A program made the translations under genes and the position numbers. From contig JBAJFG010000096.1 in assembly GCA_037903475.1 (NCBI GenBank), forward strand, positions 1,054,001 through 1,118,000: a DNA stretch of 64,000 bases, read 5' to 3'. Shown here piece by piece: positions 47,201 to 55,419 of the stretch. Numbering within the stretch: the first letter of the stretch is position 1; the number at the start of each line of letters is the position of its first letter. Source of the DNA: Ancylostoma caninum (lineage: Eukaryota > Nematoda > Chromadorea > Rhabditida > Ancylostomatidae). The notes beneath the pieces were generated by a model. It was not told the origin of the DNA, ran no database searches, and was given only the letters and a program-made list of their open reading frames with translations.

Positions 47201-50023
47201 TGCTAACATTCATTTTACATTTTTATGTCCTAGGCTTTTTCCTCATCTGAAGAAGCCTGGAATGTTCAGATGAGGTATTGGCTCTGATCATTATTCAAGA
47301 TTTTGAATAGTAAGGAATAACGACGAATCAGAACCCAGTCAACCCACACATAGCCAGCTGTTCTGGAACGCGGCTTGTCGCTTTGAGTTCTTTTTTGTTT
47401 CAAGCGGAAAAATTACCATGTTGTAGTGACATCAGTGAACTACGCTTGATGTAGTGCAATTATTCCGTGGCTGGTTCATTAAACCGAAAAAAACCGAAGT
47501 GTTCTCATCTTTTAAAAGTCTTTTAGTAGAGTAGAAAGATTAAAAAACAAAAGCGAATAAGGCGTATATGCGTCGTGATACAAATCCTCCACATCCCACC
47601 AGGCAATCCCTTGTCCTTCTCAGGCCACTCCTTCGCTAAGTAATAGGTGCAGCTATGTGTATAGCAATGCTGCGGAAGTTTTTTTTTTTTGAACCCAAGG
47701 CCCGAATGAAACATACATACTATAACATGTTGTCCTGCAATGATTCAAGCCAGATATAGGTTTCATTCCGATCTGCGAGTCTGGCCTCTTGCACTTCTCT
47801 TGCTAGCAATTCTTTTAAGGGCTCTCCCACGTACTGTGAACTTCCTTACAAATGCGATGGGAGCCGTACAATTCAGAAAATTGAACAAAGTTGGGGCAAA
47901 CAGCCGACCCAATGGCTTCGTGATGCTGTTTGGTGAGTTTAAGTTCTCTATAACTTGAAAGAGGTCACAGTTTCGTAATGCCATAGAAGGATTCGTCAGA
48001 TGGCGAATATGCCTTTGTGAGGCGCATAGCCGTCCCAGTAAGCGTGTTCGTGGGGGACAACTGGGTTTCGTATTATAGAATTGTCGAAAAACAGAGGTCA
48101 CTGGATCCACTGAAAATGAGACGGAGTTGTGGTTGTTGTGACAGTGCTGGGAGTGAACATTGCGCACTTTGGCGGGAGCCTGTAAAACGGACTGGAGTTT
48201 TCGGGGCCATAACAGATCAAGGCTAGATTTCTGCATTGGACAGGTTGGGAAGGGAAACGGTGTCGAGAAATCTCATCTCAGATCGTGGTCCTTGAAACTT
48301 GGTTGGGGAGTGTGGTATTCAAACCGCCTGTATTTTGAACTACTGCAAGCTAGATTCGACTAAAGACGCTGAGTTCAATTAGTCAATTCTAGATAACGTT
48401 CTGTTGGCTTCAGTTCTGGGAAGGATTAAGAGGTTTTCTGCGACATCTTCTGCGAAAGCGCTCTTATGTACACAACATTTTTTTCAAAAAAATCTTCCGA
48501 AACTTATCAGATCAAAAATTTGTACGCTCAAAAAAGAGCCCGGTCGACTGGAACGAGCTGACATGAGGACCAGAGTCCTTATTCAATAAATTTGGTCGCG
48601 GCAGGTAAAAAACAATGGAGATATGCCCACATCCACCAGTTTCTGTCTACTCTGCTATCCATCCATGTATTCAGTGGTTGACGCAAATGCAGATTCCCAG
48701 AGACAATACAAATTTTTATTGGGTAGCAGAATATCCAAACCACTTTTGAGGTCTTCTCTTGGCACTGAAGGAATGATTCGATACCACACTGCATTCCATT
48801 CCAGCCAACTATACGTACTTTAATGTGTCTGGATTATGTAGAGATTTAGATCTTTAAGTATTTCGTATTTTTTAAAGTAAGATTGCCAGGTCCCCTTACG
48901 AAGATCTTATGCCAAAATCACAACTTAGGTTTTAGGTAAAACAACTGAGCCAGTAATGCGAGAGATGGTGGATCAAGAGCCAATACCAGCTGACTGGACG
49001 TATTCAACTTACTGCAGAAAATATCTGGATGAATCCGTCTACATTCCTGTGCAGTACAGAAACACTGGTTATAAGGTAAGTACGGCTGTTCTGTCAGATT
49101 ATCTGAATTACTACCGCCCCTACCGGGAGGCTCGAAAGTGAGATGGGGCAGCCAGTTGACGTTCGTACAAGAGCTTCAAGCCTACGAAATCCTTACGAAA
49201 TTAACAGAGAAGCGAAAATATCCATTAATCGAGCTCAAATACCGAATCCTCCTTACGGCTACAATACTGCTCACGGGACTCGAAAAACGACAGTCGATCC
49301 GCGGAGTCACCGTTGCTTTGCCATAACTTCCTTAGAATTGCACCAATCAGCGAGTTTTGATTATCATTCGATTTGTCTCGGGGAGCTCTTCCAGAAGATT
49401 TATTGAATATCGGGCTAAACTTACGGTTTACCGGTTTCCTTCAACTAATCTATATATCGATTGATGAGGTGTGTTAGATTGGATTCGCGTTCCGCGTGAC
49501 GTAACTAACGAGTGTCAAACGGAGCGCACTTAGTCGCAAAGAAAACAGCACCCTGAGGTTTTGTTTTAATGACAATTTCCACTTCAAAAGAATTCGTTGT
49601 GAGTGTCGCAGAACCTTTTCACCAGCGCAACCCTATGTTAGTCATTTCTTTCAAATTTGCAGTGAACATGAATAAAAACATCCTATCTTATTCAAATTTA
49701 GACCTTCGGTGCGCAGGACTACTCAGCAAGTTTACTGAACTTTCCGAATTGTGTAGGGCTGGAGAAACGGGAGTTCCAACACTCATACAGGTGCGTGTTG
49801 GATCTTCAGGAATCTTACCTCCTATTTCATCTAAGATCAGCTTCAAAGCTATATTACCTTACGGATATAAGCTTGTGTCTACTCCTTGTCTCTCCTTTAA
49901 GACCATTTGATCTGCTACTCACAATGGATCGTAAACTGAAGATCGCTCATGAAACTGCTCCCTGCCTTGGATCTCACAACAACATGCTCAAATATCTAGA
50001 AAAATTCCTCAACTCCTACAAAG
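31968..50023 (+). CDS. DUF229-family protein gene (8 exons, 3' part missing)
   Basis: The spliced gene has exons 31,968/31,971-32,205, 44,948-45,057, 45,147-45,299, 46,404-46,484, 47,820-47,932, 48,936-49,075, 49,702-49,790 and 49,902-50,023. Overhangs complete codons at all seven joins, giving about 347 stop-free codons. The product matches DUF229 (Pfam PF02995), a family of alkaline phosphatase/sulfatase-like fold abundant in nematodes with unknown substrate. It has a cysteine-rich N-terminal module with PWDPEIL, WAPITELRNG and PFLCDF, then the catalytic-domain start VHIILVDSVASSQ, where the D would bind metal. After that come RALPRTVNFL, KVGANSRPNGF, NFPNCVG, HSYRPFD and LKYLEKFLNSYK. The later exon with the conserved histidine and aspartate residues was not found. 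Introns are 12.7 kb to 89 bases, the large ones built mostly of mobile elements. Confidence 0.88.
32206..33164. other. Intron sequence, unassigned
   Basis: Start of the 12.7-kb intron after exon A. A minus-strand frame at 32,563-32,820 (85 codons) looks soluble and of even composition but matches nothing I know, and the frames around it are broken. Confidence 0.4.
33165..33345. repeat. TTCGAATA-rich array in the intron
   Basis: Degenerate repeats of ATTCGAATATTCGAA. Paired with a similar array at 34,262-34,390 about 0.9 kb further on. Confidence 0.75.
33346..34261. other. Unassigned DNA between two TTCGAA arrays
   Basis: No gene recognised. It may be the body of one element bordered by the arrays, in the same layout as 11,805-13,092. 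Confidence 0.35.
34262..34390. repeat. TTCGAATA-rich array in the intron
   Basis: Repeats of TATTCGAATAATTCGAAAA, closing the unit that starts at 33,165. Confidence 0.75.
34391..35699. other. Intron sequence, unassigned
   Basis: No element or exon recognised. Confidence 0.4.
35700..36960. mobile_element. Long inverted-repeat element in the DUF229 intron
   Basis: About 290 bp from 35,836 to 36,130 is the inverse of 36,570 to 36,860. Landmarks in both arms are CGTAAAACGG, CACACATGTT-type sequence, GTTCCTGGCATGG, ACGGTTATAGGCTAAGG, GCAATTTAGAGCAGAAGTC and CTGCCATTTT. Weaker similarity continues outwards to about 35,700 and 36,960. No coding sequence recognised. Confidence 0.75.
36961..38180. 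other. Intron sequence, unassigned
   Basis: No element termini or exon recognised. Frames at 37,182-37,871 (60-119 codons) have no domain. Confidence 0.4.
38190..38660 (-). repeat. Helitron A tandem units, minus orientation
   Basis: About four ~117-bp units with GTGTTCAGCGTATTGAG, CCAGTAGACATGTC and AAATCGATAA, ending with the 5'-side block GTGCAAAGTAGCC. Neither Helitron terminus is present. Confidence 0.75.
38850..40636. mobile_element. TTAA-flanked element with ~200-bp terminal inverted repeats
   Basis: It starts AGGCAGCGTCCCACCT after TTAA (38,846-38,849) and ends with the inverse AGGTGGGACGCTGCCT before TTAA (40,637-40,640). Inverted similarity continues about 200 bp inwards, including CCAGCAGCTAT/AGCCAGCTCCTGG-type and GAGCTAAGAAAC/GTTTCTTAGCTC sequence. 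It is 1.8 kb. No transposase is recognisable inside. It shares its terminal AGGCAG and TTAA with the element at 7,242. Confidence 0.8.
40158..40199 (+). other. tRNA-like half sequence inside the TTAA element
   Basis: GACCCGGATGGCTCAGCTGG, then TAACGGACTCCGG, looks like the 5' half of a tRNA: acceptor strand, D-loop with box A, and an anticodon stem with CCG. The 3' half does not follow, so this is not a tRNA gene. A captured fragment or the head of a tRNA-derived SINE is possible. Confidence 0.35.
41030..41560 (+). mobile_element. Helitron A, 5' part
   Basis: Begins TCTGTATATATAAAAGTGAA directly after an A, then TGTGTATG repeats, AGAAATCGCGGAGGGTTAAC and about three ~117-bp units. The 3' hairpin end is absent. 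Confidence 0.8.
42074..42624 (-). mobile_element. Helitron A, 3' part, minus orientation
   Basis: On the minus strand it ends CCCAAGCGAAGCCGGATATG, CCGTCTAG and a host T (complement of 42,073). Several ~117-bp units follow inwards up to 42,624, where the 2.1-kb palindrome begins. The 5' part of the Helitron lies in the palindrome centre at 43,588-43,790. Confidence 0.8.
42651..43587 (+). mobile_element. Fold-back element with GC-rich 240-bp ends, copy 1
   Basis: The ends read TGTCCTTGTTACCACGGAAC and, inverted, TCTTTGTCACCACGGAAC. Each arm of about 240 bp contains CTGCAGCAGCACGGCCACGG, GCCGCCGCG and CCAGGCCAGAAG. The ~450-bp interior is AT-richer. Open frames through the GC-rich arms (Ala/Arg-rich) occur in every orientation and are not genes. 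Confidence 0.8.
43588..43794 (-). repeat. Helitron A fragment in the palindrome centre
   Basis: Minus orientation, with AAATCGATAAATCAATCGATG, CAAAGTAACCTA and CCGATCGGTTCACCCTCCGCG (inverse of the 5' module). It breaks off at the TACATTCTACTTTA expected just before the Helitron 5' end. Confidence 0.7.
43795..44727 (-). mobile_element. Fold-back element with GC-rich 240-bp ends, copy 2 (inverted)
   Basis: Reverse complement of copy 1 along its whole length, with scattered substitutions. Its interior in inverse order shows the orientation is truly flipped. Confidence 0.8.
44948..45057 (+). CDS. DUF229 gene, exon B
   Basis: The acceptor is TTTGTGCAG and the donor is GCAAG|GTCGGT. It encodes LQNCTVNEKWAPITELRNG followed by GRVRILRAG and KYEC. 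It enters in phase 0 and leaves with two bases. Confidence 0.88.
45147..45299 (+). CDS. DUF229 gene, exon C
   Basis: The acceptor is ATATATTCAG and the donor is ATGAG|GTTGGC. It encodes RCVNYLDEEHV, DPNPFLCDFVQTEC and LSYIHMQIAE, the second half of the cysteine module. The two-base overhang is completed by the next exon. Confidence 0.9.
45300..46118. other. DUF229 intron between exons C and D
   Basis: No exon is needed here, since exons C and D join in phase. A 114-codon frame at 45,773-46,117 has no known domain. Confidence 0.4.
46119..46235. mobile_element. Small hairpin element in the DUF229 intron
   Basis: About 45-bp arms inverted around an 11-base loop: TTTCATTGAAGCGAGATGG, AGAGATGGTCGA, CGCTCACC against GGTGAGCGGTCGACCATCTC and CCATCCCGCTTC. 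Very strong hairpin; MITE-like. Confidence 0.75.
46404..46484 (+). CDS. DUF229 gene, exon D (start of catalytic domain)
   Basis: The acceptor is TTGTTTTCAG and the donor is ATAAG|GTATGC. The correct frame, different from the longest open frame here, reads HPNVHIILVDSVASSQAI. The D of VDS is the expected metal-binding residue of the sulfatase-like fold. The final AG joins G of the next exon to make Arg. Confidence 0.92.
46703..47800. mobile_element. Inverted-repeat element (GAGGCCAGACTCGC ends) in the DUF229 intron
   Basis: The left end GGGAAGTGCAAGAGGCCAGA and inner CTCGCAGATCGGA are the inverse of the right end. This is the family seen at 27,494-28,183. About 1.1 kb, including a poly-C patch near 46,981 and a CTGGGCGCGAGG motif shared in degenerate form with the first copy. 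It ends about 18 bases before the exon E acceptor. Confidence 0.75.
47820..47932 (+). CDS. DUF229 gene, exon E
   Basis: The acceptor is TTCTTTTAAG and the donor is CTGTTTG|GTGAGT. It encodes ALPRTVNFLTNAMG, FRKLNKVGANSRPNGFVMLF. This segment is among the most conserved of DUF229. The acceptor lies about 18 bases after the end of an inverted-repeat element. Confidence 0.93.
47933..48935. other. DUF229 intron between exons E and F
   Basis: No element recognised. The 157-codon minus-strand frame at 47,763-48,236 is partly the antisense of exon E. Confidence 0.45.
48936..49075 (+). CDS. DUF229 gene, exon F
   Basis: The acceptor is GGTTTTAG and the donor is TATAAG|GTAAGT. It encodes GKTTEPVMREM, DWTYSTYCRKYLDES and YRNTGYK, ending in phase 0. 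Confidence 0.9.
49111..49572 (-). mobile_element. Short Helitron B copy in the DUF229 intron
   Basis: The minus-strand 3' end GGGGCGGTAG is followed by T, next to a GAGATGGGGCAGCC block like that at 58,080. The 5' side keeps GTGACGTAACTAACGAGTG and GGAGCGCACTTAGTCGC, as at 13,290. No minisatellite. It is placed between exons F and G without touching the splice sites. Confidence 0.6.
49702..49790 (+). CDS. DUF229 gene, exon G
   Basis: The acceptor is CAAATTTAG and the donor is CATACAG|GTGCGT. In the frame set by exon F it reads TFGAQDYSASLLNFPNCVG and LEKREFQHSY. It is too short and too out of frame to show as a long open frame; splicing logic and family motifs identify it. The AG overhang joins A of the next exon to make Arg. 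Confidence 0.9.
49902..50023 (+). CDS. DUF229 gene, exon H (last one found)
   Basis: The acceptor is CTCCTTTAAG and the donor is CAAAG|GTGGTC. It encodes PFDLLLTMDRKLKIAHE, CLGSHNNMLKYLEKFLNSY and K, leaving one base. The next exon should carry the conserved His/Asp part of the domain. Confidence 0.88.
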
Positions 50024-50689
50024 GTGGTCTCATTTTTTCAAAATTCTTTCAGGATATGCGGTTGTTTTCTTTTTTGTAAGATTACAGTTAGTAGCAAACC
50101 CGGACTGGTAGTGAAGGGCAGTGGCCGCCAACACTGTAAGCTCTTCGGAAAATCGTTACGGCGTCGGATACTAGCTTAGTAGGTCTGCCAACCCTACCAG
50201 TTTCTGCTATCGAATCGAGTCGTCCCGAGTGGGGCAAATGAAGTGCATCAACAGCATTTGCGTATGATGAGGATCACAAGCTTATACGACAAATAACAAA
50301 GATTTCCCCACTACTTTGGCTATAATACAATAAGGTTCAAGGAGTATAAGAATGAGATATGAGGAAATGGAAGGAGAGAAAGGAAGAGAAGGAAGAGGGA
50401 TGAGATGTCATCCTCTGCGGTCTATCCATTGGCCTGCTGTAAAAAAAACGAACTAAGTGTGAAATGTGAAGGATCGCTTCCACCAAAATATTTCGACATT
50501 GAGACTGTTCCAAGCTGAAATAGTTCTATGAAGAAAACTGCCTTGATAGGCGCGAGAGTTCGGTCTTTCAGCTAGAACCCAATATGGATTTCCTCGAGTA
50601 AGTCCAGCCGTGGGTAATTTTTCGAAAAGATCACCCTACTCAAGATCTACTTAGCTGCTACATACAAACATAGAAATTTTTCTATGAAA
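50024..50689. other. Downstream of exon H, unassigned
   Basis: I searched by eye for the next DUF229 exon and did not find one. The GTCGTCCCGAGTGGGGCAAATG patch at about 50,219 has no known meaning. Confidence 0.4.
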
Positions 50690-52830
50690 AGAGAGGGTAT
50701 ATTGACCAAGTTTCCTCAACCGATCCTCGTATGAAACCCTTGATGAACCTCTTCGACGGAAACAGCGGTAAGTGAACTCTTCCGCATTTGCTTTATGTCA
50801 TTCATGGTGCTTAACTTATATGGAGAGCAAAGCTGGCAAGAATATTCTAGAATAGGTCTTACATAAGTGGAGGAAAGATTAAAAAGTAGGATTTGGTCGC
50901 CTGATCTGAAGGCTGTCAGAATATAGTTGAGTTTAGCAGTTGTTTCCGCTATTATATCATGTGTGTAATCCTCGAAATCAAACGTCTATGTGTATATACA
51001 TAACACCCAAGTCGCGGATCTTGGTCAAACATGCTTACGGTTTTGCGTCTATCGAGAACTAGCTGTCATAACCCGCTTCGCTCGGGTGTTTTACTACCTT
51101 GGCTACACCACACTGCTGAGGCCAATTACCATCACCAATAAATTCATTAAAATCTCCATAATTTTAGTGATCAGCATGTTAGCGAAGCCCAAGTAACCTT
51201 CTTCAGCGTATCGAGGAACCGCAGGAAACATATCTTAACCGCTCCATTGCGCAGCAGAACCAAAATTCAATAAAATCGATAAGTCGATATTTCGTGCAAA
51301 TAGGTTGTCATATTCGTACTCAGCGTATTGAGAGACCCCAGTAGAGATGTCCTTGTCCGTCCCCGAGCGAAAATGGAAAAAATCGATAAAATCAACAAGT
51401 CAGTATTTTGTGCAAAATGGTTGTCATATTGGTATGCAGCGTATTGGGTAACCCCAGAAGACATGTCCCCACCGGCGCCTGGGCCAAAAGAACGAAAAAT
51501 CAATAAAATCGATGTAATCGACAATCCTAGGTGCAAAGTAGCCTATAACCTCCGCTGTCCCGCGAACGATGTGCATGCAAAATTTGGGCCGGATCGGTTC
51601 ACCCTCACCCTATTCATTACATACATACACACATACATACAAACTATCACTTTTACATATACAGATTTGAAGTGAGGGTGGTTACTTCCATAACCAACTA
51701 TCGACTTTTTTTCGGTCGATATAGGAAGATCCCACCGTTTGGACCTGTTGCTTGGCGCGCAAAGAGCGTCCTGTAACTTCTGAAAATCGTTAAATGTAGG
51801 TATCATCAGCATACATCGAGCAATACGTTCCTGATGAGGTGCCTGGGATAGGTCGTCATCATATATTGAGAACATAATAGGACACGAGACCTGGGGAACT
51901 CCACTAGTTATTATTAAGTATGAACGGGGATTCGAGCCGATTTATGAGAACTTTTGGAGGTCCATTTGAGAGAAATGCTCGGATAAATCGAAACAGACAT
52001 TATGAGTGCCATACGCTGCGATTTTTTTTTTTGGTTTAAACCGTATTCGGGATAGAGCCGAAAGCCTTAGCGTAGTCAATAAAGCAAACGGAAACAAAGT
52101 TCCCCGTTGATTTTTTTTGCCGTAGCGGAACTGTTGACAACAAGGCTGAAGTAGTAGATTTTTTCCTAATAAAGTCACGTTTATTTCTTGAGGGTGGTTG
52201 CTTGGTTATAACAAATCACATATTGATCTGCATACTATGCGATTCATAACCTTACTGAGAGAACTGGTCAAACAGATGGGTCGGTAGTTCTAAACATCAT
52301 TTTTGGATCCTTTTTTATGATTATGTCTAACTCGTCTAATTCTCCAGAGTGTCAGTACTTCGCCAAGAAGGAGAAATTTGTTGAAAAGCATGATAAGTGG
52401 CGAAATTAAACCTAACGCTGCATTTCTCAGAGATTTGTATGGGTGCTGGTCTGAGAAGGTGGAAAATCTGTTTGGAGGCTTTTTTCTGATGTGCCGTAGA
52501 CATTGCTGCTTGAGATATTAACCCAGTCAAGAATTTTTCTAGTTACCACTTACAAGGTTATTGATTCGAAACTTTATAGACTGATTCGAGGTAGTCTACA
52601 AAGAGGCAAGGTTCGCTGATATCATTGTCCACCGGGACTGACCCGTTCAAAGAAACACTAGGTATGAAACCACAGAGCTTAATCTTTTTCCTGCAATAGT
52701 TATAAAATTGCTTTGAGCTGCTGCTGGCAATTTGCCTCTCCTGGAATGCCAACTAATTTGCCAGCATTCGTTTAAATTTCCTGTTGTATCTGAGATTACT
52801 CCCTTTAGGACTGGTCTTGGAATGAAAAAG
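50690..52830 (-). pseudogene. CR1/jockey-type LINE remnant, copy 2, split by a Helitron
   Basis: Same family and order as 9,718-11,566. A linker near 52,700 has SSSKQFYNYCRKK. RT finger and palm remnants with YAKAF lie near 52,070. MYADDT-type sequence lies near 51,810, and the thumb between 50,750 and 50,930. The C-terminal extension YEDRLRKLGQYTLSFHRK at about 50,710 is absent from copy 1. A 607-bp Helitron lies at 51,059-51,665. Many frameshifts; inactive. Confidence 0.8.
51059..51665 (-). mobile_element. Helitron A inside the LINE, both ends intact
   Basis: The minus-strand 5' end TCTGTATATGTAAAAGTG follows an A (complement of 51,666). The 3' end CCCGAGCGAAGCGGGT, TATGACAGCTAG precedes a T (complement of 51,058). 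LINE sequence resumes on both sides, and the same stretch uninterrupted in copy 1 (about 10,030-10,045, TCTATCGAGAACTC) is the empty site. 607 bp, about two and a half tandem units, non-coding. Confidence 0.92.
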
Positions 52831-53249
52831 AAAAAAAAAGGCGCTCATCGTACAAAAGAAAAGAACCCTCAATTCTCGATGCGTAATTATTCATGGATGA
52901 AGAGTCACTGATATTGCTGATTCCCTAACGGATGAGCTGGGTTGGTGAGGATCCTTGAGTTTTCCCAGAAAACTCTCAGTTATCGACTGTTCCTGACAAA
53001 TCGATCGGATTCGGCAAAGGACGCGGGAGATTTTGTTCATGTATGGCCAGATCACGTACTGCGTACATGAGCTTACCTTTTGTACGATTCTCCAATCCAG
53101 TTTTCTTCCTAAGGCTGCTGTCGTATTCCAATTCCTCTCTCGTGTAGTCTTTCCGGGAGTAAGAGTGCGCGAAATTCTTAGTCATGGACAAACTTCCTGT
53201 TTTCATGTGCATCAGCTGCCTTTTTTTAAGCTTTTGATTGCACAATTAA
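52831..53249. other. Unassigned stretch
   Basis: No gene or element recognised. Confidence 0.4.
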
Positions 53250-54547
53250 TCTGTATATATAAAGTAGAATGTCTGTGCGTGTGTGTGTGTATGTATGTAT
53301 GTATGTATGTTCCTTATAGAAATCGCGGAGGGTTAACCGATCGGGACCAAACCTTGCACACATACCCATCAAAGGCCGGCGGAGGTTTTAGGCTACTTTC
53401 CTCTAGGAAATATCGATTGATTTATCGATTATATCGATTTTATTGATTTTTCGCTATTTTTCCCCAGGAGTCAATGAGGATATGTCTACTGGGGTTTCTT
53501 AATGCGCTGAACATGAATATGGCAACCGCTTCGCACGAAAATATCGATTTATCGATTTCATTGATTTTTCGCTTTTTTGCTCAGGGGTTGGTGGGGACAC
53601 GTACACTGGGGTTTCTTAATGCGCTGAACACGAATATGGCAACCGCTTTGCACGAAAATATCGATTTATCAATTTTATTGATTTTTCACCATTCTTGCCC
53701 ATGGGGCGACAGACAGATGTCTACTGGAGTTCGTCAGTACGCTGAACACGAATGCAACAAACATTCCGCACGAATTACCGATTTATCGATTTCATCGATC
53801 TTTTCCATTTTCGTTTGGGGACAGTCGAGGACATGTGTACTGTGGTTTTCCAGTACGCTGAACACAAATTGATTATAAACATTTTGCACAAAATATCGAT
53901 CTATCGGTTTTATTGATGATGATTTTTCGCTGTTTTCGCCCATGGATCGGTTGAGACGTGTCTACTGGGATTTTTCAATACGTTGAACACAAATACGGCG
54001 ATTGTTTTGCACGAATATATCGGTTCACTAATGTGTTCTGTTCTTTTCCTGCTTCTGAAAATTGGCAAAATGTGCTTACTGGATCAATCGAACACGTTAA
54101 ACATCTAAGCACGAATATGGCCACTGTTTTCCACGAATTTGTCATCGAAATAACTTTACTGACACTGACGTTTCGCTCACGGGATTACTTGAGGGGAGGG
54201 GTTACAGGGATTTCACTCCGGAGTAGACATCGCGTTGGAGACACGCGCGCGCTGATCCATTCCACAGATCAAATTCTCAGTTGAAAGGCTGCGTCCGAAC
54301 CGCTAAAAACCATTCCCACGTAGCCTTTCGATTGAGATTTTGATCTTTGGAATGGATCAGCTCGCGCGCGTGTCTCCAACGCGATGTTTACTCGGAGGGG
54401 AATGCCCTGTACCTGAGCATCGCTAATGTGCTCAACACCAAAATTATGGGTATTTCCAATGATTTCACCAGCAAAGGCAATTGTTCTCATCAATGTGAGA
54501 AAGCCGGGGTTGTAAAACACCCGAGCGAAGCTGGGTATGCCGTCTAG
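53250..54547 (+). mobile_element. Helitron A, full-length copy
   Basis: 5' TCTGTATATATAAAG after A (53,249); 3' CCCGAGCGAAGCTGGG, TATGCCGTCTAG before T (54,548). In between come TGTGTATG repeats, AGAAATCGCGGAGGGTTAAC, about six ~117-bp units, a unique 3' segment ending AAAATTATGGGTATTTCC, and a nested palindromic element (54,216-54,397). No Rep/helicase. Best reference copy of the family in this window. Confidence 0.92.
54216..54397. mobile_element. Palindromic MITE nested in Helitron A
   Basis: Arms of about 70 bp: CTCCGGAGTAGACATCGCG, GGAGACACGCGCGCG, CTGATCCATTCC, then their inverse after a ~30-base centre. It is absent from the corresponding place in other Helitron A copies. Confidence 0.75.
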
Positions 54548-55419
54548 TTTTTTATAATCCGAGGGCGCTTCGTGAGTGTGTTATTTCTGAGCTTAGGGTG
54601 GGGATGTAGACTGATCTTACAGTCTTTGAGTCCTTAAGGAGTTCATGGTCCCGTGACGCTTTGGCGATCTCCTTGAAAGCCTCCACATCGAATAGCCGCG
54701 TAGCAGCCTCGTCTTACTGCTCCTCTATATTTACCGAAGTCATTGTACACCAGTCTGGCCGTTCTGTTGCAGCCGGATATACAGGCTTCTTCTAGTGCTC
54801 GCATTAACACATCTTATAACCACACAAATATAACTCATTGTCCTACCAACTTTTCTAATGGGAAAAACGATGGAAAATGTAGCATTGCACTGCTTCCTCT
54901 TGCTGCCTTTCCTCTACGCTAGTGGACATGCTACAGAGCAGTATCCTTCCGCTCTGGTTCAGCTGGCAGCTTCCTAACTGGTGAAATGAGAGCATTCCTC
55001 TCTGAGATACTACCTCGTTCCATTCGTTTCCTGTTTTCCAAATTAAGTGATAAGGGTTAGCTTGAGTATAAAAGAGAGCGGTGGGGCATGGTTAGGTACA
55101 AATGAAAAGAAACCAACAGTAGAGGTGGTGTAACACGGAACGGGGATATGAATACACATTATACTCTGTTACAGAATGTCATCGTTCGTCACTTACCAAT
55201 ACTGCGCTCTGATACGGCCCTCACTTGCAGAACGCGTTATGTATTGCTTTTTTCTAACTAGCGCATTCCTCCAGCGGCATTCCTCCAAAAACAGTGAATT
55301 CCGCAGACGGATAGATGCCTTCGACGCAACTATGACTGCGGTGTGCAATCTCGCATAGAGGTGCGCTGCCGTGCAGAAGTGGGGAGTCGCCGGTTGATGG
55401 GGCCAATGGTGTGATATTA
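54548..55419. other. Unassigned stretch with one signal-peptide-like ORF
   Basis: No element recognised. A small frame from ATG 54,858 encodes MGKTMENV, then CFLLLPFLYASGHA, and stops after about 39 codons. It looks like a secretion signal with a cleavage site, but no donor or next exon is clear. Confidence 0.3.

Noticed and set aside
47110..47210. tRNA-like segment with GGCCTAGTGGCTAGCG and GGTTGGATC
   Set aside because: Cannot be folded into a cloverleaf by eye and lies inside an inverted-repeat element.
47763..48236. 157-codon minus-strand ORF
   Set aside because: Partly the antisense of exon E of the DUF229 gene.
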